NCBI GenBank assembly: GCA_937864275.1
Contig: CALMIW010000318.1
Coordinates: forward strand, 1 to 21,583
Direction of reading: 5' to 3'
Source of the DNA: an uncultured Dehalococcoidia bacterium
GTDB taxonomy: Bacteria > Chloroflexota > Dehalococcoidia > Tepidiformales > Tepidiformaceae
DNA length: 21,583 nt
Shown here: positions 7,483-15,188 of the stretch, piece after piece
Layout: every line of letters begins with the position of its first letter
Numbering within the stretch: position 1 is the first letter of the stretch
The notes under the pieces: model-generated
What the model saw: only the letters and a program-made list of their open reading frames with translations
Told to the model about the DNA's origin: nothing
The model's database searches: none
Made by a program: the position numbers and the translations under genes

Positions 7483-8054
7483 TTTCGCCAGAGGTAAAAA
7501 CCGTCGTCGGCAGAAACGGATCGAGGTATATACCGCTGACGGTGTCGGCCACCGAAGAGATCGTGAGTAGGCAAGTCCGGTGCGAGCATCGAGCACGGGC
7601 GCCTAGCCGCGTGACGAGCCCGCCCTGTGATGAGGGGGAGTTGGCAACCAGCGTCTGAACTGCGAACTTTCCATGTTCGCATTCGCCGGCAATTGTGGGT
7701 TGAGCCCGATTGATGGTTGGCCGTGCTGCCGGTCGTGCCGGCCTGAGCTGCTCCTGTTGTTCTGGGTCGCCTTCCCGCTGGCAGAACCCTTGGTGGCCGG
7801 GCCGCGTTGCCCCACGGGTGTTCCCGCATATCGGTGCAGTCGGTGACTGGATGATTTTCATGCCGTTAGTGGGCCACCCTTGGTGGCGTCGAGACCCTGG
7901 GTAACGAGCAGTTCTAGCAGCTTCGGCTTGTCTGCTTAGGCGTTGGATCCTGCCATCGCGAGCCGTGCGGCTGCGGATTGTCGAAACGCGTCCTATCGGC
8001 GTCGGCGAGTGGTGCCTCCTCGAACGCCCGGTGGCGCCTTGGCGTGGGACGGAG
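7483..8054. other. Gene-poor stretch; second partition-like site, short direct repeats
   Basis: About 570 bp with no convincing gene. Frames are open on both strands, but their translations are Arg/Pro/Ser-rich and show no fold, no ribosome-binding site and no recognisable family. Visible structure: GGTATATACCGCT at 7525-7537 (see separate entry), and a 12-bp direct repeat ACCCTTGGTGGC at 7786-7797 and 7876-7887, 90 bp apart. It could hold decayed coding DNA or a cis-acting plasmid region. No AT-rich origin or iteron array is seen. Confidence 0.4.
7525..7537. repeat. Inverted copy of the AGCGGTATATACC site downstream of parB
   Basis: GGTATATACCGCT is the exact reverse complement of 6458-6470, so the par operon is bracketed by two 13-bp identical sites in opposite orientation, ~1.06 kb apart. 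Candidate second centromere/operator site. Confidence 0.6.
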
Positions 8055-8312
8055 TCACTTGTAGACGTCGCCGCGGTGGCCGATGCGCAGCACAAGTACG
8101 ATGAGGGCGTCGTCTTCGATGTCGTAGATGATGCGGTAGTCGCCCACGCGGATTCGGAGTTCGCCGTCGCCTCCGGCGAGCTGAATCGCGCCAGTCGGTC
8201 GCGGTGTCACCGCGAGGGCTTCGATGGCGCGGACGATTCGCTTTTGCTCGGTGGGATGAACTTTGCGGAGGGCTTTGGCGGCCGAGGGCTTATAGGTGAT
8301 CGAATAGGGCAT
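8055..8312 (-). CDS. RelE/ParE-superfamily toxin
   Basis: An 85-aa basic protein (MPYSITYKPSAAKALRKVHP...) with the RelE fold order: a beta strand at the start (YSITYKPSA), two helices (AKALRKVHPTEQKRIVRAIEAL), then a beta sheet holding GELRIRVGDYRIIYDIEDD and a C-terminal VLRIGHRGDVYK. The RVGDYRIIYDI and GHRGDVY blocks are hallmarks of RelE-type ribosome-dependent mRNA interferases. It is the second gene of a two-gene unit, 21 bp after the antitoxin gene, and is presumably repressed by the antitoxin-toxin complex at the shared promoter. Likely role: stabilising the element by killing or arresting cells that lose it. ParE-type gyrase inhibition is less likely given the RelE-like C-terminus. 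Confidence 0.88.
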   Translation of the reverse strand: MPYSITYKPSAAKALRKVHPTEQKRIVRAIEALAVTPRPTGAIQLAGGDGELRIRVGDYRIIYDIEDDALIVLVLRIGHRGDVYK

Positions 8313-8333
8313 CAGTGAGTGGGGCGCGCAGGC

Positions 8334-8579
8334 TTACAGGCCCAGTTCCGCCATGAGCTCCTCGTGGGAGATGCTGCCGCCCTCACGGCGAGCGTCGGCC
8401 GCGCCCTGAACGTCGGCCTGATCCTCTAGGGCCTGCAGTGCCCGGTCGAAGAACTCCGGCGAGACGACAACGGCCCGGCGACGGCTGCCACGGCTGAGGA
8501 TCTCCACAGGCGCCCGCTGTGCGGCGTCGAGCACCTTGCTCTGATGGGCGCGGAAGTTGCTGAGCGTCGTGGTCACCAT
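8334..8579 (-). CDS. Phd/YefM-type antitoxin
   Basis: An 81-aa acidic-tailed protein starting MVTTTLSNFRAHQSKVLDAA. The N-terminal segment with RAPVEILSRGSRRRAVVVSP is the Phd/YefM DNA-binding fold: a strand, the helix that inserts into DNA, then a hairpin reading (I/V)LxRG..RAVVVSPEFFD. The C-terminal half (ALQALEDQADVQGAADARRE...) is the flexible toxin-neutralising tail. It precedes the RelE toxin by 21 bp on the same strand. A palindrome overlaps its promoter. The ATG at 8579 has no Shine-Dalgarno; a -10-like TACTAT lies only a few bases before it, so the mRNA may be leaderless. Confidence 0.88.
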   Translation of the reverse strand: MVTTTLSNFRAHQSKVLDAAQRAPVEILSRGSRRRAVVVSPEFFDRALQALEDQADVQGAADARREGGSISHEELMAELGL

Positions 8580-8589
8580 GACGCCAATA

Positions 8590-8602
8590 GTACATCTTGT
8601 AC
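8590..8602. promoter_or_regulatory. Toxin-antitoxin operator palindrome
   Basis: GTACA-TCT-TGTAC is a perfect 5-bp inverted repeat 11 bp upstream of the antitoxin ATG. It overlaps the -10-like TACTAT on the minus strand. This is the usual position for autorepression by a Phd/YefM-toxin complex, whose sites are often short TGTACA-type palindromes. Confidence 0.65.
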
Positions 8603-8720
8603 AACTCGCGGTCTAGTGGCCCTTAGATGCCGCGGACAGCGGGATCTACTCATCTCTCCTGATCCGCAGACTTGACGGAATCCAACATTATCGGCACTCA
8701 GCCTGGGCTCGGATCTGCCG

Positions 8721-11700
8721 CTAGTCGTCCATGCCCCCCAGCGAGTCGACAAGTTTGGTGGTTTCCACCGCCACCGTGGTCACCCGGGCGATCAGATCGA
8801 CGAGGTATCTCGGATTGCCGACGTCATCGCACCAGTCGTTGGGGTCATTGACGATTCCCGAGGCCTTGTCGGTCGAGACCTGCCACCGGTATATGAGCCA
8901 GCTCAGCGCCGACCGGGAGCCGAGCAGATAGTCATCGGCCACCACCGGGATGCCGGTGATCGTCACCTTCGGGTTGTAAATGATGGTGGTCGGATCGTCG
9001 ACAAGCTTTCCGGTCTCCTCATCTCTGACGCGCCCCCACTTCATCTTCGACACCCGCCAGGTCCCCCGGTCCTCGGCCGAGGCGCCCTTCTTGAGCTCGA
9101 TCGACAGTGGGTACGGCTCGGCCGTCTCGTATCCGGTGTGCAGGTCAGCCAGCTTTCGGCCCGCCCGTGTGACGGTCTCGAACCTCCCTCGGCTGTCCGG
9201 AGTGGGAATGTGCGGCAGCATCTTCTTCAAATCCGCCGAGTAGTCCATCCGGTAGAGCGGGTCGTGAAGCTGACCGTAGACGTAGTAGAAGATGTCGTCC
9301 TTGCTCACCTGAGGGCCGGCAGCCTTGCGGTAGACACCCAGGATCTCATCGGTGATGTTGTCGACCCGCCGATACCCGAACTCATCCACGTCCGCGTCGT
9401 CGGCGAAACTGAAGGCTCCTTCAGATGGGTCGACTTTCTCGTACGTCCACCGAGGGAAGAACTGCCCCGGATTGCCCGCTCCCGCTACAACCAAGTCAGG
9501 TATCGCATTGCAGGCCACCGAAGTGAAGCCGGCGGATGCTCCGCGTGCGGTCAGCCATATACCGGTGTTGGTGTGGTGGGGGGTCGGGAACATCGAAGCG
9601 AGCTGATACTGCCGGTCGTTGAGTCGAGCATCCCGGTAAACCCACTGAGTATTGAATGGCCGATAAGTCGACGGGTAGACGAAGTCGTCACTCCAGTCGA
9701 TCTGTGCTCCTCGAACAACTTGTTGCTTGAGTGAATGATTCCAGCTGATCTTGCCCTCGGCTGTGTGTTGGGGATTGTCTTGGAGGTATTGGGTGAGGTC
9801 TGCGTCGGTGAGTTTCGCGGCGCTGCGGTTGTGCTGCTCGAACTCGGCTTTGACGGTTTGGTACTGGTCAAGCAGGTTGGCGATGTTGTGGCCGAGCTTC
9901 TCGCGGGAGTAGTTGTAGCACCAGGTGTCCCGCCCGGTTTTCAAACCTGATGAGAATGTCTCAAAGACGGTGATTTGGCCGGGCTCGCGCTTCTTGACCC
10001 CGATGGCTGGCCAGGTGGTGAAGGTGTCGTCGCGTTGCCCGATCCAGTCGCCGTGGGAGTTGGGCGTGATGGGTGCCCAGTCGAGGGTGTCCAGGTCGGC
10101 GTCGGCGATGATTCGGAGCTTGTCTTCGCGAGTGAGGTAATCGCCAATGTCGCGGTAGGAAATCTCGCACGGGCCAATGTGTGCTGGGTTTTTGACACCG
10201 ATAAAGATTGCGACGGTGTTGCGGCTTCCTGCGCCGAACACCTTTCCGCCTTCCCTGCGAGAGAGTTCGCCAGCCGTTCGCTGGTTGCCGCGGAGGTTGA
10301 ACACGTAGATGTGGCTGTACTCGTCGGCCAGGCTCAGGCGGATCCCGTCGGCGGTGTTGCCGTCGATCCACCCGCCGTTGGAGACAAACGCGACGACACC
10401 TTGGTCTCCAATGCGGTCGGTGGCCCACCGGAAGGCCCGCAGGTAGGAGTCGTAGAGGCTGTTCTTGTTGGTGCCGGTGGAGCGGGTGGCATAGGTCTGA
10501 CCGATGCGGGCATCCAGGTGCGGGTATTTAACGTTTGCGTTTAAGTCATTGGCGCTTCCCTGCTTCGCCGAATATGGAGGGTTACCGATGATGACGTTTA
10601 TCGGGGTCTCGAGTTGCCGGGTGATGCGGTCATTGTTGGCGGGAAAGACCTTGAGGTCGAGTTCGTCGCCGTGTTCGTGAATCTGGAAGGTATCGGCGAG
10701 CACGATTCCGGGGAAGGGTTCGTAGTCGGCCGTGGCGGTGTGGCCGGCGATCGCGTGGTAAGTGGTCTCGATGTTGACGGCGGCGATGTAGTACGCGAGC
10801 AGCATGAGCTCGTTCGCGTGGATCTCCGAGGCGTACTTGCGGGCCAGGTCCACCGGTTGGATGAGCCCAGACTGCAACAGTCGGGTGATGAAGGTCCCGG
10901 TGCCGGTGAACCCGTCGAGCACGTGCACGTCGTGGTCGGTCAAGCCGCGACCGAAAGACTCACGCAGGGCCTGGTCGGTGGCGCGGAGGATGAAGTCCAC
11001 GATCTCGACAGGGGTGTAGACGATGCCGAGGGCTTCTGCTTGTTTGGCGAAGCCGACCTTGAAGAACTTCTCGTACAGTTCAGCGATGACCTGCTGCTTG
11101 CCCTCGGCGGAGTTGACCCCGGAGGCGCGGACGCGGACGGAGTTGTAGAACGAGTCGAGTTTCGCGGTTTCGGCGTCGAGGTTGGCACCAGAGAGTTGAT
11201 CGACCATGGCCTGCATGACCTTGGAGACCGGGTTTTGGGCGGCGAAGTCGTTGCCTTCAAACAGGGCGTCGAAGACGGGCTTGGTGATCAGATGTTGGGA
11301 GAGCATGCTGATGGCGTCGTCGCGGCTGATGGACTCGTTCAGGTTCGCCCGCAGGCCGTGGACGAAGTCGTCGAACCCTTGGGCCAGTTCGGGGCCGGCA
11401 GAGGCGAGGGCGGCGTTGATGCGTGTGATCTGCGCGGCGGCGATGTCGGCGACATCGGCGGCCCAATCCTCCCAGTAGGTGCGGGTGCCGACCTTGTCGA
11501 CGACCTTGGCGTAGATCGCCTCCGTCCACTCCGACAGCGAGAACAGCGCCATCTGCTTGGTCTGCTCGGCATCGCCAGCGCTGTCAGTGTCGGAGTCGGT
11601 GGGGGAGTCGCTGGTGGCCTTGCCGCTGCTAGTGGACTCGTCGGCGGGGCCGACGTGACCGCCGAGGAGCTGGTCGACGCCTTGGCCGGTCTTGTCCCCG

Positions 11701-13664
11701 GTCTTGGCGTTGAGGGCGATGGAGTTGACCATCGCGTTGAACCGGTCATCGTGTGCCCGCAGTGCGTTGAGGACCTGCCACACGGTCTTAAACCGCCGGT
11801 TGTCGTTCAGCGCCTCTGAAGGCTTGACGCCCTCGGGCACGGCCACGGGAAGAATGATGTAACCGTAGTCCTTACCTGGGGATTTACGCATCACGCGACC
11901 GACAGACTGCACTACGTCGACCACGGAGTTGCGCGGATGTAGGAACAGCACCGCATCCAGGGCCGGGACGTCCACGCCCTCCGAGAGGCAGCGGGCGTTG
12001 GTCAGGATGCGGCACTCGTTGGCGTCCGGTTCGGCCTTGAGCCAGGTCAGTTCTTCGTTGCGTTTGAGGGCGTTGAAGGTGCCGTCGACGTGGTGCACCG
12101 AGCAGGTCAGGCTGCGGTTGGTGTCCGAGACGTCCACGCCGTCGTCCTCGGCATCGCGCAGCAGGTCTTGGTAGGACTCCACCACCCGGGGCAGCATTTC
12201 GGCGACCTGCTTGGAGGACTTGATGTCGCGGGCAAATGCGACAGCACGCCGCATGGGCGGCTCGCCGGGAGCGAAGCCCTCACCCGTTGGGGAGCTTCCG
12301 GCTCGTTTGGCCAGTCCGTTCCAGCATCCGACCAGCTTGGAGGCATCATCGAGTTTGAGCTCGCCGGCATCGGCCAGGTCGGATTGAAGCCGGCTGGCCA
12401 TGACCGATTCGTCCACCGTCAAGACCAAGACCTTGTAGTCGGTCAGCAGTCCTCGCTCGACGGCCTCGCCGAAGGAGAGACGATGGAACTCGGGCCCGTA
12501 GGTCTCCAGGTCATCCATGGAGGCGATCTCCGCGGAGTGTTCTTCCGCCTTGCCCTTGGTCTCGTCGTTGAACAAGCGCGGGGTCGCGGTCATATACAGC
12601 CGCCGGCTGGACTTAAGGAAGTCCGGGTCATGTACCGCAACAAAGTTGGAGGGATCCTCGCCGGCGAGGGTCACACCAGTGGTGCGGTGGGCTTCGTCGC
12701 AGATCAGCAGGTCGAACGGATCGACGCCAAGGCTTTGGGCCTTGGAGACCGCGGGCAGTGACTGGTAGGTGGTGAACACCACCGTCATCCCGGCAGCCCG
12801 CTTGCGGTAATTCATCCGCTCCGCGAGTTGCTCAGGGTTCGTCGTCACAGGGATCGCCACATCGGAGGTGTCATAGTCCTCCGCGGCACGGGAGACCTTG
12901 CTGTCTGAACACACTGCGAATGCCCGGATGTCGAGTTCGGAGCGGGCGGTCCACTCCCGCAGCGTCTGCGAGAGCAGTGAGATGGAGGGGACGGCGAACA
13001 GGATTCGGGCCTTGCCGCCGTTGTCCTGGGCGAGTTGCTCGGCGATTTTCAGCGACGTGAAAGTCTTACCGGTGCCGCAGGCCATGATGAGCTTGCCCCG
13101 GTCGTTACCCTCAGCAAAGCCACGGAACACCGCATCCAGCGCCTCCTGTTGATGGGGGCGCAGCGTGTACGGGGTCGACGGGGCAAGGTCGACCTGCAGC
13201 TCGCCCTGAGGCCAAGCGATGTCCCAATCGATCGCCGACTCGGCGAGGTCCTCGAGCGAGATCCGCTGCACCGGGATCGTCTGCCCATCCAGGGCATCCT
13301 CGGCGTGCGGACCCCATTTGTTGGTCGTGGAAATGATGACCCGGTTGGTGAACGGGGTCTTGCCCGAGGCGGTGAAGAAGGAGTCCAGATCGCCCTTCTG
13401 TAGGTAGTGGTCAGGCTCGTAAAACTTACACTGGATTGCCGTGTAATCACCGGTGTCACGCTCCCTTGCCACCAGGTCGATCCCGGTGTCGGGCTTGCCG
13501 TCCCGGCCTGGCCAGTCGATCCAGCGCCACACCTTGTCGTACTGCTGAGAGAGCATCGGATCGAGCTCGAAGTAGCGCACCATGAGCTGCTCAAACTTCG
13601 TCCCTCGCTCCACATTCGTCGGAGCCTGACGAAACGCCTCGATCACCTCGTGCACTGAAGCCAT
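8721..13664 (-). CDS. Type ISP single-polypeptide restriction-modification enzyme (nuclease-translocase-methyltransferase)
   Basis: A 1647-aa fusion with the complete domain order of Type ISP enzymes such as LlaGI and LlaBIII (about 1580 aa). The N-terminal Mrr/PD-(D/E)xK nuclease shows DTGIDLVARE (D63) and IQCKFYEP (Q78, K80). The SF2 translocase has TLRPHQQEALDAVF (~167-180), Walker A GTGKT (197-201), DEAH (323-326), TAT (359-361) and QSVGRVMRKSPGKDYG (~585-600). A coupler follows, with a low-complexity acidic/Ser stretch at ~675-700. The N6-adenine methyltransferase has motif I LDGFTGTGTF (~915-925) and motif IV NPPY (~1029). The last ~450 residues should hold target recognition. It should methylate one strand of an asymmetric site and cut after ATP-driven translocation brings enzymes together. 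ATG at 13664 lacks a Shine-Dalgarno, so it is possibly leaderless. No frameshift is seen; all catalytic motifs look intact. Stand-alone: no hsdS is needed. Confidence 0.95.
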   Translation of the reverse strand: MASVHEVIEAFRQAPTNVERGTKFEQLMVRYFELDPMLSQQYDKVWRWIDWPGRDGKPDTGIDLVARERDTGDYTAIQCKFYEPDHYLQKGDLDSFFTASGKTPFTNRVIISTTNKWGPHAEDALDGQTIPVQRISLEDLAESAIDWDIAWPQGELQVDLAPSTPYTLRPHQQEALDAVFRGFAEGNDRGKLIMACGTGKTFTSLKIAEQLAQDNGGKARILFAVPSISLLSQTLREWTARSELDIRAFAVCSDSKVSRAAEDYDTSDVAIPVTTNPEQLAERMNYRKRAAGMTVVFTTYQSLPAVSKAQSLGVDPFDLLICDEAHRTTGVTLAGEDPSNFVAVHDPDFLKSSRRLYMTATPRLFNDETKGKAEEHSAEIASMDDLETYGPEFHRLSFGEAVERGLLTDYKVLVLTVDESVMASRLQSDLADAGELKLDDASKLVGCWNGLAKRAGSSPTGEGFAPGEPPMRRAVAFARDIKSSKQVAEMLPRVVESYQDLLRDAEDDGVDVSDTNRSLTCSVHHVDGTFNALKRNEELTWLKAEPDANECRILTNARCLSEGVDVPALDAVLFLHPRNSVVDVVQSVGRVMRKSPGKDYGYIILPVAVPEGVKPSEALNDNRRFKTVWQVLNALRAHDDRFNAMVNSIALNAKTGDKTGQGVDQLLGGHVGPADESTSSGKATSDSPTDSDTDSAGDAEQTKQMALFSLSEWTEAIYAKVVDKVGTRTYWEDWAADVADIAAAQITRINAALASAGPELAQGFDDFVHGLRANLNESISRDDAISMLSQHLITKPVFDALFEGNDFAAQNPVSKVMQAMVDQLSGANLDAETAKLDSFYNSVRVRASGVNSAEGKQQVIAELYEKFFKVGFAKQAEALGIVYTPVEIVDFILRATDQALRESFGRGLTDHDVHVLDGFTGTGTFITRLLQSGLIQPVDLARKYASEIHANELMLLAYYIAAVNIETTYHAIAGHTATADYEPFPGIVLADTFQIHEHGDELDLKVFPANNDRITRQLETPINVIIGNPPYSAKQGSANDLNANVKYPHLDARIGQTYATRSTGTNKNSLYDSYLRAFRWATDRIGDQGVVAFVSNGGWIDGNTADGIRLSLADEYSHIYVFNLRGNQRTAGELSRREGGKVFGAGSRNTVAIFIGVKNPAHIGPCEISYRDIGDYLTREDKLRIIADADLDTLDWAPITPNSHGDWIGQRDDTFTTWPAIGVKKREPGQITVFETFSSGLKTGRDTWCYNYSREKLGHNIANLLDQYQTVKAEFEQHNRSAAKLTDADLTQYLQDNPQHTAEGKISWNHSLKQQVVRGAQIDWSDDFVYPSTYRPFNTQWVYRDARLNDRQYQLASMFPTPHHTNTGIWLTARGASAGFTSVACNAIPDLVVAGAGNPGQFFPRWTYEKVDPSEGAFSFADDADVDEFGYRRVDNITDEILGVYRKAAGPQVSKDDIFYYVYGQLHDPLYRMDYSADLKKMLPHIPTPDSRGRFETVTRAGRKLADLHTGYETAEPYPLSIELKKGASAEDRGTWRVSKMKWGRVRDEETGKLVDDPTTIIYNPKVTITGIPVVADDYLLGSRSALSWLIYRWQVSTDKASGIVNDPNDWCDDVGNPRYLVDLIARVTTVAVETTKLVDSLGGMDD

Positions 13665-13804
13665 GTGGACAGTCTTACAAGACGATGTTCACTGGTATCT
13701 GCCGGATGGGGCATGCGGCTGGCGAGACGTCTGCTCGGGAAACCGCCCCACGCTCGATGAAGGGCCCGCCAATGTCGTGGAGTCGCAGCCGCGGGATGGG
13801 TTAA

Positions 13805-14185
13805 TTAGTCACCGGCGCGGTGACCGCGGCCAGTGGCAATGCGGTTGAGCTCGGCTGTGGATCGGCTCCCCAGAGGACGACCATCGATGTCGCGGACCTC
13901 TATGAGCGACACACGTCCACGTAACCAGATGCCGTCTTGATCATCGAAGGCGGCAGGCGCACCGAAGAAGTCAGCGAGGTTCTCGTACGCCGAGGTTTCA
14001 ATCAGCGCCCAATACTCGGCACCAGACCTGGCCGGATCGAAGATGACTGACACCTTCCCGTTGTCGTATTCCACCTCTGCGACAGCCTTGGCGACCATGA
14101 CCCCAGCATCGGCACGCTCAGCTGCGTACGTCGCGAAAGCGTCAATAATCTGGGCATCAGTTGGAGGGCTGCTCAAGTTCGCCAT
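13805..14185 (-). CDS. Hypothetical protein, 126 aa
   Basis: I do not recognise this family. The preferred start is ATG at 14185 (MANLSSPPTDAQIIDAFATY); the frame is open to 14287, but the upstream codons translate into an Arg-rich, non-protein-like stretch. The protein is mildly acidic. It looks like a small alpha/beta domain: a helix (AQIIDAFATYAAERADAG), strands AEVEYDNGKVSVIFDPA and YWALIETSAYENLADFFG, then WLRGRVSLIEVRDIDGRPL. There is no signal peptide, membrane segment or Cys. It is read in the same direction as the restriction gene, 140 bp upstream of it. It could be an accessory or immunity-type factor of that enzyme, or unrelated cargo. An 8-bp inverted repeat lies directly before its start. 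Confidence 0.65.
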   Translation of the reverse strand: MANLSSPPTDAQIIDAFATYAAERADAGVMVAKAVAEVEYDNGKVSVIFDPARSGAEYWALIETSAYENLADFFGAPAAFDDQDGIWLRGRVSLIEVRDIDGRPLGSRSTAELNRIATGRGHRAGD

Positions 14186-14188
14186 GGT

Positions 14189-14212
14189 TCGGACCCTAGT
14201 CAGGGGGTCCGA
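14189..14212. promoter_or_regulatory. 8-bp inverted repeat just upstream of the 126-aa gene
   Basis: TCGGACCC (14189-14196), an 8-nt spacer, and GGGTCCGA (14205-14212) form a perfect inverted repeat ending 3 nt from the ATG. On the minus-strand transcript it would be a hairpin that hides the initiation region. As DNA it is a good operator candidate for a dimeric repressor. No recognised regulator consensus. Confidence 0.5.
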
Positions 14213-14344
14213 CACTCCATGTCCTCGTACCTTCACCCGGTTGTCCTTTTGGGGTACACCCATGCGGGACGATCTATCGCCAACCATCGCTGCTGTGTCA
14301 CAGGGTCTAGTTCGATACTTATGAAGCGTCTTCTCGTCGGGTCT

Positions 14345-14359
14345 AGTATCTATTGATAC
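14345..14359 (+). promoter_or_regulatory. Recombinase promoter/operator candidate
   Basis: A -10-like TAGTAT (14345-14350) overlaps the inverted repeat GTATC-TATT-GATAC (14346-14359). A weak -35 (ATGAAG, 14321-14326) lies 18 bp upstream. The repeat could be an autoregulatory operator or part of a recombination site. Only the repeat is certain. Confidence 0.35.
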
Positions 14360-14416
14360 AGGTTGCCGGGCGAAATCGGGACACTCTTGAACCGGGCGGG
14401 TGATGGTGGAGAGGAG

Positions 14417-15157
14417 GTGCTCATCGTCAGTCGCGGGAGCGTGCGGACTCGGTTCCGTCGTCGGGACGAGTTGGGCTGGAACTTTCGGGTGGAGTCGACG
14501 GACTCGGAGAACGTCGTCGAGGTAACGCCAAAGCCAAGGCCGGCTCCGAAGCCGGCTCGCCGGGTCTCGCGCCCGCGTGGTCAGCGGGTGGCGTACGTGC
14601 GGGTGTCAGCCGCTGATCAAAACGAGGCACGTCAGCTCGAGGCGGTGGGGGAGTGCGACCAGGTCTACGTCGAGAAGCAGTCCGCACGTTCTCGCGCGGA
14701 CCGCGTGAAGCTCGCCGAGTGCATCAGGTACCTGCGAGACGGTGACGAGCTCGTCGTTGCCTCGATGGACCGACTCGCTCGATCCCTGGTCGATCTCAAG
14801 CAGATCGTTGGCGAGATCACCGCGAAGGGCGCGAGCGTGGAGTTCGTCCACGAGCGGGCCACCTACGCCGCCGGCGCCCAGGATCCTCGAGCTGACCTCA
14901 TGCTCTCGCTGCTCGGGGCGTTCGCCGAGTTCGAGCGGGCCATCATCCGTGAACGCCAAGCCGAGGGGATCGCCATCGCCAAGGCGAAGGGCAAGTACAA
15001 GGGGCGCAAACGTGTCCTTACCGATGAGCAGATCGATAAGGCCCGCGCACGCGTCGAGGCGGGAGACGGGCCATCGGCGATCGCCAGAGATCTCGGAGTG
15101 GGCCGGTCGACGCTGTATCGCGCCCTCCGACGAGTGCCAGAGGGAACCAAGTGCTAG
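14417..15157 (+). CDS. Serine recombinase (resolvase/invertase family) with N-terminal extension
   Basis: A site-specific recombinase that would cut both strands through a phosphoserine link. The start is GTG at 14417, with GGAG 5 nt upstream (246 aa); TTG at 14363 would add 18 residues. The catalytic domain begins at RVAYVRVSAADQNEARQLEA, where the serine of YVRVS (~64) is the nucleophile. It continues with VEKQSARSRADR, LVVASMDRLARSLVDL (conserved Arg pair), and LLGAFAEFERAIIRERQAEG leading into the long E-helix. The C-terminal DNA-binding region is GRKRVLTDEQIDKARARVEA followed by the HTH GPSAIARDLGVGRSTLYRALRR. This is a small resolvase/invertase, not a large serine integrase. The oddity is ~55 residues before the catalytic domain (WNFRVESTDSENVVEVTPKP then Pro/Arg-rich), absent from typical resolvases. 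The stop lies at the IS target duplication, but the gene is intact. Confidence 0.9.
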   Translation: MLIVSRGSVRTRFRRRDELGWNFRVESTDSENVVEVTPKPRPAPKPARRVSRPRGQRVAYVRVSAADQNEARQLEAVGECDQVYVEKQSARSRADRVKLAECIRYLRDGDELVVASMDRLARSLVDLKQIVGEITAKGASVEFVHERATYAAGAQDPRADLMLSLLGAFAEFERAIIRERQAEGIAIAKAKGKYKGRKRVLTDEQIDKARARVEAGDGPSAIARDLGVGRSTLYRALRRVPEGTKC

Positions 15158-15164
15158 GGAATCC
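15157..15164. repeat. Left target-site duplication of the ISL3-type element
   Basis: GGGAATCC, identical to 16639-16646 at the other end. An 8-bp duplication is the size made by ISL3-family transposition. Its first base is the last base of the recombinase stop codon. Confidence 0.85.
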
Positions 15165-15188
15165 GGCTCTTCGCATCTAAGTGTGGGT
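15165..15188 (+). repeat. Terminal inverted repeat, left end of IS
   Basis: Begins GGCTCTTCGCATCTAAG and ends GTGTGGGT. It matches the right repeat at 22 of 24 positions. The transposase stop codon overlaps its inner end. Confidence 0.9.

Noticed and set aside
7457..8095. 212-codon minus-strand frame and overlapping smaller frames between parB and the TA pair
   Set aside because: It runs into both neighbouring genes, has no ribosome-binding site and translates to a Ser/Arg/Pro/Thr-rich sequence without predicted fold.
10614..11819. 401-codon plus-strand frame opposite the restriction gene
   Set aside because: Val/Gly/Asp-rich translation typical of an antisense shadow; the minus-strand frame contains the continuous methyltransferase and coupler sequence.
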